Assembly (NCBI GenBank): GCA_029747015.1
Contig: JAKOGI010000056.1
Coordinates: 334,501-398,500, forward strand
DNA length: 64,000 bases
Direction of reading: 5' to 3'
From: Carnegiea gigantea
Lineage: Eukaryota > Streptophyta > Magnoliopsida > Caryophyllales > Cactaceae
This document shows, piece after piece, positions 33,331-45,352 of this stretch (the first letter of the stretch is position 1; the number at the start of each line of letters is the position of its first letter). The position numbers and the translations under genes are program-made. Under the pieces are notes generated by a model. The model was not told where the DNA came from. It worked only from the letters and a program-made list of their open reading frames with translations, and ran no database searches.

Positions 33331-34540
33331 ACCTAACTGCGTAAACAAGGTTTTGAACGTCTCCGCCCCCCCTTTTTTGAAGCAGCTGGGTCTCGAATAT
33401 TCGACTGGTGCAAATAATCGAAAATTGAATAGTTTTTTTTTTTGGGGTGTCCATCCCAGTATTTTTTTTCGTGCGTCTAGGCTGAGCTCTTTTTGACATG
33501 GGCTGGGCTGATGCTGATTACGGCCCCCTCTTTTTTTTGTTTTAACCCGCCTGGCCTCACCAAACAAACACTCATTATGCACGTGATCTTCTTCCTCGTC
33601 CCGTCTCTGCAGTATAGACTCGATGGGCAGAGTACCTTAAACGCAGGTGCTGCCCCCCCTTTTTTGGGCTTACTGTACAGACGGAGCAACTGGACTCTCA
33701 TTCGCCTCTTTCCCTTTCTCTTGGAGCTGCAAAGAGTACTTAAAGAAACTATTACATAATATTATCTATTTCCTTCCTAAATTAAATAGCCATATGCTTT
33801 GCATTAGCTTAGGAAAGTTAATATCCCGATTTGGGTGGCACACAGCTAGGGCTGGGGTTCATAGTGAGGACGCTCTTGCATATGTCCCCAAGCAGCAGCC
33901 AGTTCATTCAAGTTTATACAAAACAACCATCTTCAATCCCCTTTTCCTGACATTTACCGTTCATCCTTCTTCGATTCCTCCAAGAGATTTTTTTTGTTAA
34001 TGCTAAACCTAGTGTGCGGATCAACGAAGGAAGGAGAAAACAGACTCATAACCGTCGAGAGAAAGAGTAAAATTTTCCCTCCTCTGCTTCTCTCTTCGCT
34101 GCTCTGTCCTCCCTCTTTGTTTTGTTTTTTTTTTTTTTTTGGGAATCTTCTCTGGCCGTGTGCAAAGGAGCAATGGGAGGAGAGCGATGTGAGTAGCTGT
34201 AGTACCAGGTTCTGGGTATTTCCATGGCCGGTTCTGCGAAGCTTGTTCGAATTGCTGGGGAAGAAGCAGAACAATTAATGCTAAGTTTCTCCAGGGTGTT
34301 GCTCTCATAACACCTCATCGCAATTTCACTTTTATTTGCCTTTTCCATGCGTGGCCATCCTTAGACCTCTCGTTTCTTTTTTCTTTTTTTTTTTTTTGCT
34401 TGGGCCGTGGGTGTGTGTCAATTTTTTTTTTTTTTCTTTTTTTCCCCCCTCTTCACGCTGCTTGGATTTTTTTTTTTTTTGGGGTTCAGATAGCATCCCC
34501 TATTTTTTTTTTGGTGGTGCAAATTTGTGTAATAATATAT
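33331..34540. other. 3' untranslated region of the Tat element
   Basis: Lies between the polypurine tract and the tandem array. It contains many T/A homopolymers (about 34125-34142, 34378-34398, 34421-34433, 34469-34481). If the antisense ORF at 35.5 kb was transcribed on the plus strand, its promoter would lie here; no clear TATA box was fixed. Confidence 0.5.
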
Positions 34541-35345
34541 TGTGGTTAACCTTTGAATGTATAACCCTTCTGGGTACATCAACGAGTTAACTTTGAATAC
34601 TCTTAAGGTGAATTCCCCAAAGATGAGAATTTTCAAGAGGCGAATTTGATTTAATATCGGTTAACCTTGGAATGTCTAACCCTTTTGGGCACATCAACGG
34701 GTTAACCTTGAATTTCCTCATAAGGCGGCCTCCCCAATGCGAAAATTCTCACGGGGCGAATTTGATTTGGTCCGATTAACCTTTGAATGTCTAACCCTTT
34801 TGGGTACATCAACGGGTTAGCCTTGAATTTCCTCCTAAGGCGACCTTCCGAAGGCGAAAGTTCTCAAGAAGCGAGTTTGATTTAATATCGGTTAACCTTT
34901 GAATGTCTAACCCCTCTGGGTACATCAACTGGTTAACCTTGAATTTCCTCCTAAGGTGATATTCCGAAGGTGAAAGTTCTCAAGAGGCGAATTTGATTTG
35001 GCACCGGTTAACCTTTGAATGTCTACCCCCTCTGGGTACATCAACGGGTTAACCTTGAATTTCCTCATAAGGCAACCTTCCGAAGGCGAAAGTGCTCAAG
35101 AGGCGAATTTGACTTGGTGTCGGTTAACCTTTGAATGTCTAACCCTTTTGGATATATCAACGGGTTAACCGTGAATTTTCTCCTAAGGCAATCTTCCGAA
35201 GGCGAAAGTGCTCAAGAGGCGAATTTGACTTGGTGTCGGTTAACTTTTGAATGTCTAACCCTTTTGGGTACATCAACGGGTTAATCGTGAATTTTCTCCT
35301 AAGCCGGCCTTCCAAAGGTGAACGTTCTCAAGAGGCTAATTTGAC
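34541..35345 (+). repeat. tandem array, seven units of about 116 bp
   Basis: Units start near 34543, 34658, 34773, 34889, 35005, 35121 and 35237. Each contains GGTTAACCTTTGAATGTCTA, then GGGTACATCAACGGGTTA, and ends with GAAGGCGAAAGTTCTCAAGA-type sequence. Outer units are more diverged than inner ones. Tandem arrays in the 3' region between integrase and LTR are a known feature of Tat-type elements and a recognised source of new satellite DNA. Confidence 0.9.
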
Positions 35346-35525
35346 TGCTGAAGAGCCTTTGCTTGCATTTGTGCCTTTTTTTTTTTAACCCTTCTTCTTT
35401 GTTTTTTTCTTGTTTGGGTTCTCTAGTACTTCCATGCCTAAGAATTATTTTTTTTTGGGTCCCCCATCCGATTATTAAACTGTTCCTGCAATAAGTCTTA
35501 CAACTCAATTTTCTTTATTTCTACT

Positions 35526-38500
35526 ATGGATGCAGGTCTATTCAAAATGGTCACTTTTGTGGATAAAACTACTAGCGAGCGACGCTATCTACACATCCAA
35601 CCTAGCGAAAATGACGTACATGGGGAAAAGACAAAGTTACCTGTCCGCAATCCTATAACGTCCTTGTGCAAGCCTAATTGTGTTGGAGGTCCTCCAAGCC
35701 TTCCCTGGTGGTCGAAGGAGAATTTGAAGACATGCGAAACATTCTTGCTGTCTACTCACATTAAAGTGAAAGAGAATCTCCCTTATTATCAGTTACTACA
35801 AAATGACATAGAGTCCGAGTGCAGATCATGGGCTAAATTGCTGTTGCATAGGGAGTTTTCTTACAAGCCGCTTTACTAGGAGTGTTAGAGGATATCCTCG
35901 TTCGTTGCAGGGAGAAGCTCACAATCCTTCATCTGTTTGATGCTTTATTTGTGTCGCTCTTTCTTTATGATCGGTGTTCGAACCTCATTCGGGCGGTGTG
36001 CGAGTATTGGTGTACCGAAACGAACACATTGCATACTTCTAAAGGCGAGGTGTCCCTATCTATCTTTGATATCTACAGCTTCCTTGGGTTACCAATCTCG
36101 GGGCGCCTTTATGATGAAGTTGTTCCTACTCAGCGGGAACTCTCAAGTAAGCTTCCGTTGAGTTGCACTTATCTATTCGTTACTTACCACAAACTTATGC
36201 AAGGTCGTAAGGGCAAGCCTACCATAGAGCAGTGGATTTTCTTTTGGTTTCGGGGACGCAGCAAGTACCATGTTTCTAAGAAGCCCGGTTAAGATAACCG
36301 AATCCCTCATCCACGAATACTGTCTTCCATCACCAATGCAGGAACCTGTGGGTGGAGTGATTGTCAGACCGTTTTCGACGAGCTGAGAGTGGCTACTGGC
36401 CAACGTACCGAGACCTTTTTGGCGGCATTTCTTTCCTGTTGGCTATGTACATTTATCCTACCAGTTAGAGATGCTGGTTGCATACGTCCTGACACTTTCA
36501 ACATCGCATCATTGATGGCATCAGGTGTGGGTTATTACCTCCCTACAATGATCCTTGTGAGTATCTACAAGGGACTCAACGAAGTCTCTCGTTCTTCACA
36601 TCCTGGTAGAGGTGGCGGCCATTTTCCTACTCATTTCCTCTACGCTTGGTTAGCCAAAAACTTTGATGCATACGAGCTAGTTGGTGAGGCTTCCTCCAGT
36701 CCAGGCATGGTGAAGTTTAGTGGCCTTGGCCGAGCCAAGTCGTTTCAGCCTGAAGAGGCCCGAGAACTCATTGGTTCTGGGAAGGGTTTTCGTTGGCATT
36801 CGTTCGTCATCAACCGACTTAAGGAGACTCTCGTGGATGACGACAAGCTATCGAGGGCTGATTTTACTTATTTTATCAGCATTCGTTCGAGTTTTGTCGC
36901 CTACCGTTGCGAAGACAACCTCATCATGGAACACTATTGCCCGGACCGATTCAGTAGACAATTTGGTTTCTATCAGGATGTTCCTGCTGATCTGGACTTC
37001 GATAATCTTCCTGATCCAGAAGTAATGCTTCGCTATCATCACATGCTCACGCGCTATGGAACGGGGTCCCAAGACTTACTTCCTGGGCGATGCAATCTAC
37101 TCGAGAGGAATACCACTTGTGCATTTCGTGAATGGTGGCCCAAGATGTTCGTCTCCCCGCCTTGCAGCCCACATGCTAGTGGTTCCAAGAGGAAACGCAG
37201 TGATTTATCTGACATGAAAATTTCAAAGGACGAAGGCAAACTCAAACCTAAGTTGAAGATTGTTCGTTCTGGGAAGCCCGTGGAGCCCTTCGTTCCGGTG
37301 ATGGAGTACGGTTCTTCCCGTGTCAAGATTCCAAGAATAGATGTCGGCACCCCGGTGACGCCCATCCCTGTAATCCCTATTCAAAGCATTGCGCCCTTAC
37401 CTCAAGTAACGAATGAGATTGAAGAACCTTGCAAATACCTCACCTACTGAGACATGTAGACACAAGTCTAATCCTCTGATTAGTCTTGCTGTGAATGGTC
37501 AGGACGAGCTACCTGTCGGAGTTTATGAGCCAAGTACCAGAAAGGTAATCGAGCTACCCCCAGAAGGTGCTGAGAATATCATGGATATCCTCAATGCTGA
37601 ACCAAATCCTGTTGAACGCATGGTACTCCCTTCCTTTTTTTTTAAAAAAGATAAAAGCATATTTTCTTTTCAAATGTGCATCTCACCTTCTTCGCCTCTG
37701 CACACATCTCTGTTCCCCCCATTTTTTAATTAAGGGGAAAGTGATGATGTGAATTTCAAGGAGGGACTAGCACACGTTCCTCTACCTTCAGGAAGTCAAT
37801 ATTTTCCGTCGATAAGACGTATACCATCTTTTGGTAAAGATTTATTTGACAGCAGATCACGATTAGTTAACTCGCGGGGTGTTTGTCCCCCGGATGATGA
37901 TGAGGTCGAGTCCATTCATAGAGTCAATACTCATTCACCGGTACCTCGCCCACAACGCCCTGTAAAGGTTCCCCAAGGGGGGATTTCTGTCTTTGATGCT
38001 GATGCCTTTATAAAGGAGGTGGATAAAAATGCTGCGCGAGTGTTGGGTAAAGCCATACTTGACAAGATGTGTCGCACCCCTTTTGACGGACTTCCTTCTC
38101 TTAGAGGCGATTTTGACAGCCTTTATGCCACTATCCTTCAAAGAGGTGTGGACGTCACTCCTCTAGAGAGAGGTTGAAGGGTTGATTAGGTGAGCATGCG
38201 ACTTCAAGGACCTGCAACAGAGCTACTCCGGTCGGATATCTGCTGAAGAGCATAATAATTTTCGCATGGAGGTGCAAGGTAAGCTTGATGAGGCCTCCCG
38301 TTGGCTGAACACAGAGGGCACCCATTATGAAGTGAAGGCGGCCGAGCTGAAGCATGTTGAGTCAAGGCGTCAGGAGCTACTGAAAGAACTCCAACTCTTG
38401 GAAGATCAACAGAAAGAGTTGAGCTCTCAGGTGGCGGCCAGCAAGCATTTGCTTCAAGAAGTTGAGTGGGAAGTCATTGACTTACAGGGTCAGATTGAAG

Positions 38501-38613
38501 TACTTAATGCCACTGAAGTGATGGATGCAGCCACAAAAGCTAGTTTGGAGAAGGCTGAGGCTTACATAAAGGAGTCTTTCGAAGATCTGAAGAATTTTCA
38601 ATGGGATTCATAG
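35526..38613 (+). pseudogene. plant mobile domain (PMD) extra ORF of the Tat element, antisense to pol
   Basis: The conceptual translation carries the plant mobile domain (aminotransferase-like, MAIN-type) signature: PSLPWWSKENLKTCE near the start, EYWCTETNTLHTSKGEVSLS, LPISGRLYDEVVP, FLAAFLSCWLCTFILP, RPDTFNIASLMASGV, HFLYAWLAKNF, FRFSRQFGF-like (PDRFSRQFGFYQDVP). The C-terminal 115 residues (38266-38613) form a coiled coil. The frame is broken by a stop and shift at 35877-35881, an in-frame TAA at 36290-36292 and shifts near 37410-37450 and 38175-38265. PMD proteins in host genomes act in silencing and genome stability (MAIN/MAIL1). Antisense PMD ORFs are known as accessory genes of Tat-lineage retrotransposons; their role there is unproven. 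Convergent with integrase, which ends at 39015. Confidence 0.85.
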
Positions 38614-39014
38614 TTACCTCCCTTTTTCTTTTTTCTTTTTTTTTAAGATGGATTTGTAATGCTCATTGTACTTTTGTGATGTAAGCTTGACATATATTAA
38701 ACAAAGTTCAGATGAAAATTTTCTTTTATTCATTGCTGCACATGTGTCTTAGTTGATTTTCTTTGTGATTTGGATTCCACAATTATTTTATCAACTTCAT
38801 GACAACATATGAATTAACAGCCAGCCAAATCTCTATATTTCTCCTTTAAACTCACAAGTTGTATAAAACTCGCAATCAAATGAGTTTTTTTTTTTTTTTT
38901 TGGTTTCACCGTTCACAATTTATACTCTTGCGGGTCAGGAGTAGTACAATGGAGTTTAACTTGAGAGAATGAACAGTTTACGCTCATGTTTAGGAGCTTA
39001 CATGCATTAACATA
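38614..39014. other. short convergent spacer between PMD ORF and integrase
   Basis: Both ORFs end here from opposite sides. It contains T-runs at 38633-38644 and 38885-38901. No other feature seen. Confidence 0.5.
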
Positions 39015-40112
39015 CTAAGCATAATAAAGTTTCAGGAATTTGCCATTTATCGGCCCAACTCGTACTCCGTCGGCACCGACAATCCTGTAAGCGCCGTTGG
39101 CATAGATTTCTTGAATCACGTAAGGGCCATCCCACTTAGAAGTGAACTTGCTTCCAGTCTTGTATGGGATAATAATTGGTCTTCTCACCGCGAGCACTTG
39201 ATCTCCAACTTGAAATGAACGCGGTCGTACCTTTTTGTTGAACGCTTATAACAAGCGGGCTTGATAGCATCCCAACTTTTGCTACGCTAGAAGTCTTTTT
39301 TCATCAAGGCCCTCGAGTTCAGCCAAGCAAAGCTTATGATTTTCATCTTCGGTTAAGCATTCCTGAATGGCAATACGGAGCAAAGGGATCTGAAATTCCA
39401 AAGGTAACACCGCTTCAACCCCATACACCAGAGCGAAATGAGTTGATTGGGTCGGTATCTTGTGCATGGTCCTGTATGCCGAAAGAGCCTCCCCTAATCT
39501 TTCATGCCAATCACGTTTTAACTTTGCCGCCATTTTGCTTAATAAGTTACAAAGCGTCTTATTGAACGCTTCTGCCAACCTATTTGCAGGTGCATTGCAC
39601 ATTAAGGATTTGCGTTGGACAAACTTGAACTTTTCGCAAAGAGCGGTCACCAGCTTGTTGACAAATGGTTTGCCATTGTCAGTGATAATATATCGGGGCA
39701 CGCTATATCGATAGATGATATGGGTCTGAATAAAATCAGCAACACTCTTTTTTTTGACTTCTCTCAGTGGGATTGCTTCTGCCTATTTGGAAAAGTAGTC
39801 AGTTGCCGCCAAGATGTACGAGTGGCTAGCAGAGGATTTTGGAGTGATAGGTCCCACAACGTGAAGTCCCCAAGCTTCAAATGGCCAATATGCCATGGTT
39901 GGATGAAGTGGTTTAGGAGGTTAATGAATAAAATTTGCATGAAATTGGCAAAGCTCACATCTTTTTGCATAATCAATGCAGTCTTGTACCATGGTGGGCC
40001 AGTAGTAACCCATCCTCTTGATTCGATCATATAATTTAGGTCCTGCCTGGTGTGTACCGCATATTCCTGATTGTGTTTCCTCCATTGTTTGTCTTGCTTC
40101 TTCGTCTCCCAA
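39015..40112 (-). pseudogene. Tat integrase, inactivated
   Basis: Zinc-binding region with GTHQAGPKLYDRIKRMGYYW and CELCQFH, then the core and a C-terminal GPYVIQEIYANGAYRI segment. The second catalytic Asp is in YIITDNGKPF and the Glu in NRLAEAFNKTL. At the first catalytic position (family WG.DVVGP) the sequence reads WGLHVVGP, that is, His for Asp (codon at plus 39861-39863). A Trp codon just downstream is a TAG stop (FSK stop AEAIP), and frames shift at about 39700-39900. Adjacent to the RNase H-encoding pol segment, same strand. Confidence 0.85.
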
Positions 40113-41946
40113 GCATCATAACCAAATGCTAAGGAAGGAACGCCGATAAAGAGTCCCATTGAAATAAAGGAAACGGGGAGTTCTTCGTTGGATTTCTGTC
40201 TTATGCCTTGGATCGTTAGGGAGCTTCCATGCTGCAGGTAATCAATGAGTGGTTGGCGCCAGTCTTCTTCGTCTACTTCCTCGGCACCAATCGCATTGAC
40301 TTCTTCCTCAGACTCTTCAGCGAGAGGTGCAACAACCCACAGGTTGCAAACGGGGACATTCATGCCTTCTTCTACCCCCAGTGCCAAAGTGGCTGCGAGG
40401 TTTGCGAGTGCGCCAGTCATCTTATTAGCACTCCTAGGAACGTGCTGTAACTTGACGGTTTCAAGCTTGTCGAGCAGTCGTAAGGCATATTTAGGGTAAG
40501 ATAAGAGGTCGTCCTTTTTGACTTCATATTCCTCGAGAAGCTGCTTGATGACTAATTGAGAATCACCGTAGATGTCAAGGTTTTTGATTCCCATTTCGAT
40601 AGCCATTTGAAGGCCCAAGATTAATGCCTGGTTCTCAGCCATGTTATTTGAGCATAACTTGGTTAACACGAATGAATAGGTGAGGACATGCCTTTCAGGG
40701 GAGATAAACACTACACCAGCACTAGCCCCATCGCTTGTTGCAGCTCCGTCAAAGTACATTTTCCAAGGTAGGAGGATATCGACAAAGAGCACATCTTCAC
40801 CTGGTAAGTCATCGTTTAGCTCCCACTCATCAGGAATTGGGTGATCGGCTAGGAAGTTTGCTAGCGCTTGCCCCTTGACTGCTTTTTGTGGCATATAGAC
40901 AAGATCATGCTGCTTCAAGATCATAGCCCACTTCGCAAGCCGCCCATTGAGGACTGGCCTCGACAGAATGCACTTGATGGGATCGACTTTAGAAACCACG
41001 TGCACCATATATGCTTGTATGTAATGTCTGAGTTTTTGAATGGCAAATACAAGTGACAAGCATATCTTTTCCATGGGTGAATACTTCAATTCAGCCCCCA
41101 CCAATGTACAGCTTAAGTAGTACAGAGCTACTTTTTTCCTTCCTCATTCTTTTGAGCACACAGTGCTCCCAATGATTATTCTTGAGCAGCGACGTAGAGT
41201 ATAAGAGGCTTGCCAGGGATTGGTGCTCCCAATACTGGAGTGTTCGACAAGTATTTCTTGATTTTCGCGAAGGCTTCGCAGCATGACTCGTCCCAATCAA
41301 AAGGTGCTGCTTTTTTCATGAGGTGGCTGAAAGGATGACAACGACCAGCTAGATTTGGTATGAACCTTCGAATATATGCCAAGCGACCTTGAAGGCCGCG
41401 AAGCTCCTTGAGATTCTTAGGCTCAGGCATTTCTTGGATTGCTTTGATCTTGGATTAGTCAATCTCGATCCCTTTATGGTGGACGAAAAAGCCTAAGAAT
41501 TTCCCAAAAGTAACTCCAAATGCACACTTGAGTGGGTTCATCTTCAACTGACATTTTCGCAAACGTTCGAAGACGCTATGAAGATCTAGAATATGATCGC
41601 ATTTCTTTTTAGATTTGACCACCAAGTCATCAACGTAACACTCAATTGTCTTATGGAGCATATCATCAAAAATGTTTTGCATTGCCTTTTGATATGTTAC
41701 CCCCATATTCTTTAGGCCGAAAGGCATCACTTTGTAACAGAAAATGCCCCTGGGACTGCGAAAAGCTGTGGCCTCCTGGTCTTCTGGCGCCATTTGGATT
41801 TGATTATACCCTGCAGTACAATGCATGAATGATAAGGCCTCGTACCCCGTGGTCGAATCAACCATGAGTTCAGTGACGGAGAGCGGGAAATCATCCTTTG
41901 GACATGCGCCGTTGAGATCCCGAAAGTCTATGCAAATGCGAAGTTC
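40113..41946 (-). pseudogene. Tat reverse transcriptase (C-terminal part), RNase H and second (archaeal-type) RNase H
   Basis: RT starts abruptly at LRICIDFRDLNGACPKDDFP, has FMHCTAGYNQIQMAPEDQ and an intact YVDD box (IECYVDDLVVKSK), and continues through LRGLQGRLAYIRRFIPNLAG. The first RNase H region follows (ELKYSPMEKICLSLVFAIQK). A second RNase H module of the archaeal type then follows (WKMYFDGAATSDGASAGVVF, NNMAENQALILGLQMA, IYGDSQLVI); its last acidic residue is lost (KMTGALANLA where ADALANLA is usual). Two RNase H domains in tandem is the hallmark of the Tat lineage. Stops and frame changes occur near 41430-41455 and 41104-41176. The N-terminal RT portion is missing because LTR sequence begins directly at 41947. 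Confidence 0.87.
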
Positions 41947-42440
41947 TGTAGGGGACAAAAAGTATCCGTCCAATCAAGACCCACCACGTGGTTTATTTTG
42001 CCTAATTACACACTGCCACATGTTAAATTAAATATTTGGTGAATAATTATGACGGCCAATCAAAAAGCGCCACGTGTCACAATGATGCAGAAAATAAATT
42101 ATTATTCCTTTTCCTTTAAGGGATAATTAATAGAAAACCCGCATTCCGTTCCTCTATAAAAGGAGAGCTACTCCTCCCATTTCAGAGGAGAGCTACTCCT
42201 CCCATTTTAGAGGTCGGCATTCAGGAGAAATCACAAGAGCTCAAAACTTCTCTCTGACAGAAGACAACAAGCACCTCAAATACATGTCGTCTATGCGTGG
42301 AGATTTAGGCTCATATCCTGACTGAGATTAAGCCTCTTAGGCCCTCTCTCAGGATCAAATTCATTCAAATTCACTCAAGGAGATTGAATCAGAGTATTTG
42401 TTACACTTGTTCTTGTAACAGCTCGAAATTTGTGTTTACA
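41947..42440 (+). repeat. 5' LTR of the Tat element, inverted and joined to RT
   Basis: Begins TGTAGGGGACAAAAAG and ends TGTTTACA, so both LTR termini (TG and CA) are present. It contains GCCACGTG.. motifs and a CTATAAAAG box. A 25-bp unit (AGGAGAGCTACTCCTCCCAT plus five bases) is tandemly duplicated at 42161-42210. Its first base directly follows RT sequence of the opposite strand. It is the inverted relative of 32785-33317. Confidence 0.85.
42155..42161 (+). promoter_or_regulatory. LTR TATA box
   Basis: TATAAAA within the 5' LTR. The same box is present in the other LTR on the minus strand (33101-33109). It would start the genomic transcript near 42185-42195. Confidence 0.6.
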
Positions 42441-42787
42441 AATTTTTGGCACGCTCGGTGGGACATTCTCTGCCTCTCATCTCTTTCTCCAAACCACGAA
42501 ATCTACACTTTCTCGAAGACGATCTGGCCCCTAAGAACGCCATCCCTTAACCTTCAAGGAAAGCTGTCCGATCCACATCTCAAGGATCAATAGCCGCTAG
42601 CATTACGTCTAGCGGAGTCATGACTCGAAGTATGGCAAAAGCTGCTGCTGTGATTGCCACAAAACAATCAGTTGGGACTGTCCCGTCACAGTCTCACAAG
42701 ATCCCAAGCCTCGACTCCAACCTGCCTAAAGGAGTCAACAAAGCCACTTCGCATCCTTTGAAGTAAAAATCTGTTGCAGGTTTCAAA
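42441..42787 (+). other. primer-binding site and leader of the Tat element
   Basis: Directly after the LTR comes AATTTTTGGCACGCTCGGTG, the conserved post-LTR block of Tat-type elements, followed by a non-coding leader. The exact tRNA primer was not determined. Confidence 0.55.
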
Positions 42788-44554
42788 ATGCACCCAACAA
42801 TATGTCAAGAGGTGGATAAGCTCCGAACTCAGGCAAACCCCACCTTCCAACCTTTCGGTGAAGAAGATCACGGCTATACTAGCAGTGACTTCTCACCGGC
42901 ATCGCCAAGAGAGTTGGTCGCTGAATCGGAGATCGAATCCTCCAATTCTGTTATTATACTAGCCATGGTGACGGAGGCGACCAACGTAGAAGAACAGCTT
43001 GCAAATATGAAAGTAACATTGGAGAGGCTCGCCAAGGAAAGCCTAGAGAAAGACGCTCAAATCAAGCGCCAAAGTGAGCAGATTGCTACTCTGATGAAAA
43101 AGCTGGAAAAGCGGTTATTCGAATCTTCTGGCAAAGGCTCGGATGGTGAAGAGTCTGATAAGGAGTCTAATCGCAGCGAGGACTCTGATGACGAGCGCAT
43201 CAAGAAGAAAGAATCCTCATGGGCGTCGATGTCTGTTGAATAGATTCAAAGTCTAATCACGAATGCTGTTAAAGCTCAATTAGAGGGAGGATCTCACAAG
43301 ACGCATTTGTACACAAAGCCTTATACGAAAAGGATTGATGTCCTTCGCATACCTCATGGATACCAGCTCCCTAAGTTCAACCAATTTGATGGTAAGAGCA
43401 ATCCCAAACAGCACATCGCCCACTTCATTGAGACGTGCAGCAATGCTAGCACCGAGGGAGACAGGTTGGTGAAGCAGTGTGTTCGGTCTCTCAAAGGGAT
43501 CGCCTTCGATTAGTACACGGACCTGGAGCCCGAGTCTATCAACAGCTGGGAGCAAATGGAGCATGAATTCCTCAACATGTTCTACAATACCCAACGCACT
43601 GTTAGTATAACCGAGTTGACAAATACTAAGCAGTGGAAGGATGAATCAGTCCTTGATTACATCGACCATAGGAGATCCCTTAGCCTTGAATGCAGAGATC
43701 GTCTGTCCGAGGCCTCCGCTGTTGAGATGTGCGCTTAGAGTATGGAGTGAGACCTACTTTATGTCTTGCAGATGAGCAAGCCTAGGACCTTTCAAGAGCT
43801 AGCTAAGAAGGCACATGACATGGAAATAACGATAGCAAATCGTCGCAGCAATCCGTCCTCCTCATATGAGTTCAAGAAGGACAAAGATAAGATCAAGAAG
43901 AGCTCAAAGCCTTCCAAGGCACCAGCAAAGGAATCCATGGCCACTTCTGTTGAGGAACCTGTACGGATTTCAGGGAAATCTAGGCCAGAAGAAAAGAAAG
44001 GATCATCCTCGAGGGATGTTGGACAGAAGCGACCTATGTTAAAGGAGCTCCAAGAAAAGAATTATCTGTTTCCTAATTCGGACTTGTCAGGAATGCTCGA
44101 TGAGCTACTTGAAAATGGGATCATCGAACTCTCTGAACCTAAGTGACTAGAAGAAGCTGGAAGGACAAGCGACCCGAAGTACTGTCGCTATCACAGGGTT
44201 GTTAGCCATCCTTTAGAGAAATGCGTTACTCTCAAAGAGCGCATTATGCAATTAGCTAGGGACGGAAAAATCATATTGGACCTAGATGACTCCGCTGGGG
44301 CCTATCACATTTCTGCTGATGTGGAGTACTTTCCTCCATCACGGCAACAAAGACCTACTCGATCTTATCAACAAAGGGAGAGTAGCACAATTGGCTCTCA
44401 AGGACTCACCATTCAATTCGAAAGCTTGGAACCCGTCATCGTTCCCTTAATGGTTAAGGGACCGGTGGTGCAAACAAATCCTATTCCGATTGAAGACGAA
44501 GAAGGGTGGACACTTATCACTCGGAGGAGGCCAAGGAGTCCAAAACAAGCTTAG
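42788..44554 (+). pseudogene. Tat gag polyprotein, inactivated
   Basis: Segments in order: N-terminal coiled-coil/acidic region (EEQLANMKVTLERLAKESLE), then gag core (LPKFNQFDGKSNPKQHIAHF and SWEQMEHEFLNMFYNTQRTV), a basic linker (KKDKDKIKKSSKPSKAP) and a YCRYHRVVSHPLEKC zinc-binding-like motif before EGWTLITRR. In-frame stops lie at 43241-43243, 43511-43513 (TAG), 43736-43738 and 44144-44146, with frame changes between. The core is recognisable as the Ty3/gypsy retrotransposon gag domain. Confidence 0.85.
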
Positions 44555-44869
44555 GCACCACCCCTTCGCTTAAGAAAGGGGCAAGGCAGGAGGAAGAGTC
44601 CTCAATGTGCAAAAGCCAAGAAAAAGCCAAAGGCAAAAAAGAGGCAAGAAATCCAACCTATCGACCTACTCGAACAGGAGCCGCTCGTTCCCATCACCCT
44701 GGGGGAATTTTTCCCAGTGGATTTTTTTGAGAAGGTTACGGTTAACATGACTTTGTGTTATGAGCTGGAGGATAAGCAAGATGAGAAGGAAGAAAAATTA
44801 GAGAAGCGACGATGAAGCTCTAACTATTTTAGAGACTTTACCGACGTGTGACGATTGGAGGCAAATCTT

Positions 44870-45352
44870 CAACTTGTCGAAAGAAATACGTCGACAGATT
44901 GCTGTTGCCTTACAGCATCCAAAGCTTTATGTTGACGAGGTAAAAAATGGGGCTCAACCAATGAAATATATTACTTGCTATGCTGCTTGCAACACCGCCA
45001 TCACTTTTACGGATGATGACCTGCTGTTGGGCTCCAAGCCTCACAACCGTCCCCTGTTCGTCATTGCTACATCAGGGAACAAAAAGTCAGACGGATCCTT
45101 GTAGATGGAGGGTCAGCCGTTAACATCATGCATAAGTCCACAATGAATGACTTAGGGATCACGGTGGAAGAGCTTTCTAAAAGTCGAATGGTGATCCAAG
45201 GATTTAGCCTAGAGAGTCAACGCGCGATTGGCATGATCCGGCTAGAATTGACAATGGGAGACCTATCAACATCTTCGATCTTCCATGTAATCGACTCTAC
45301 GACTTCCTACAAACTGTTACTCGGACGCCATGGCTTCATGAGCATGGAATAG
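44870..45352 (+). pseudogene. Tat aspartic protease region
   Basis: The sequence VRRILVDGGSAVNIMHKSTM carries the retropepsin-like Asp motif (family ...VDGGSAVN.), followed by GFSLESQRAIGMIRLELTMG and TSYKLLLGRHGF, as in Ty3/gypsy proteases. A one-base frame difference separates it from the preceding ORF near 45075-45105, and a TAG follows the last motif at 45350-45352. Confidence 0.78.

Noticed and set aside
34336..34590. Phe-rich ORF in the Tat 3' region
   Set aside because: Translation of T-runs; no real protein features.
34541..35345. Regularly spaced repeats as a CRISPR-like array
   Set aside because: The whole 116-bp unit is repeated without unique spacers, in a plant retrotransposon; it is an ordinary tandem array.
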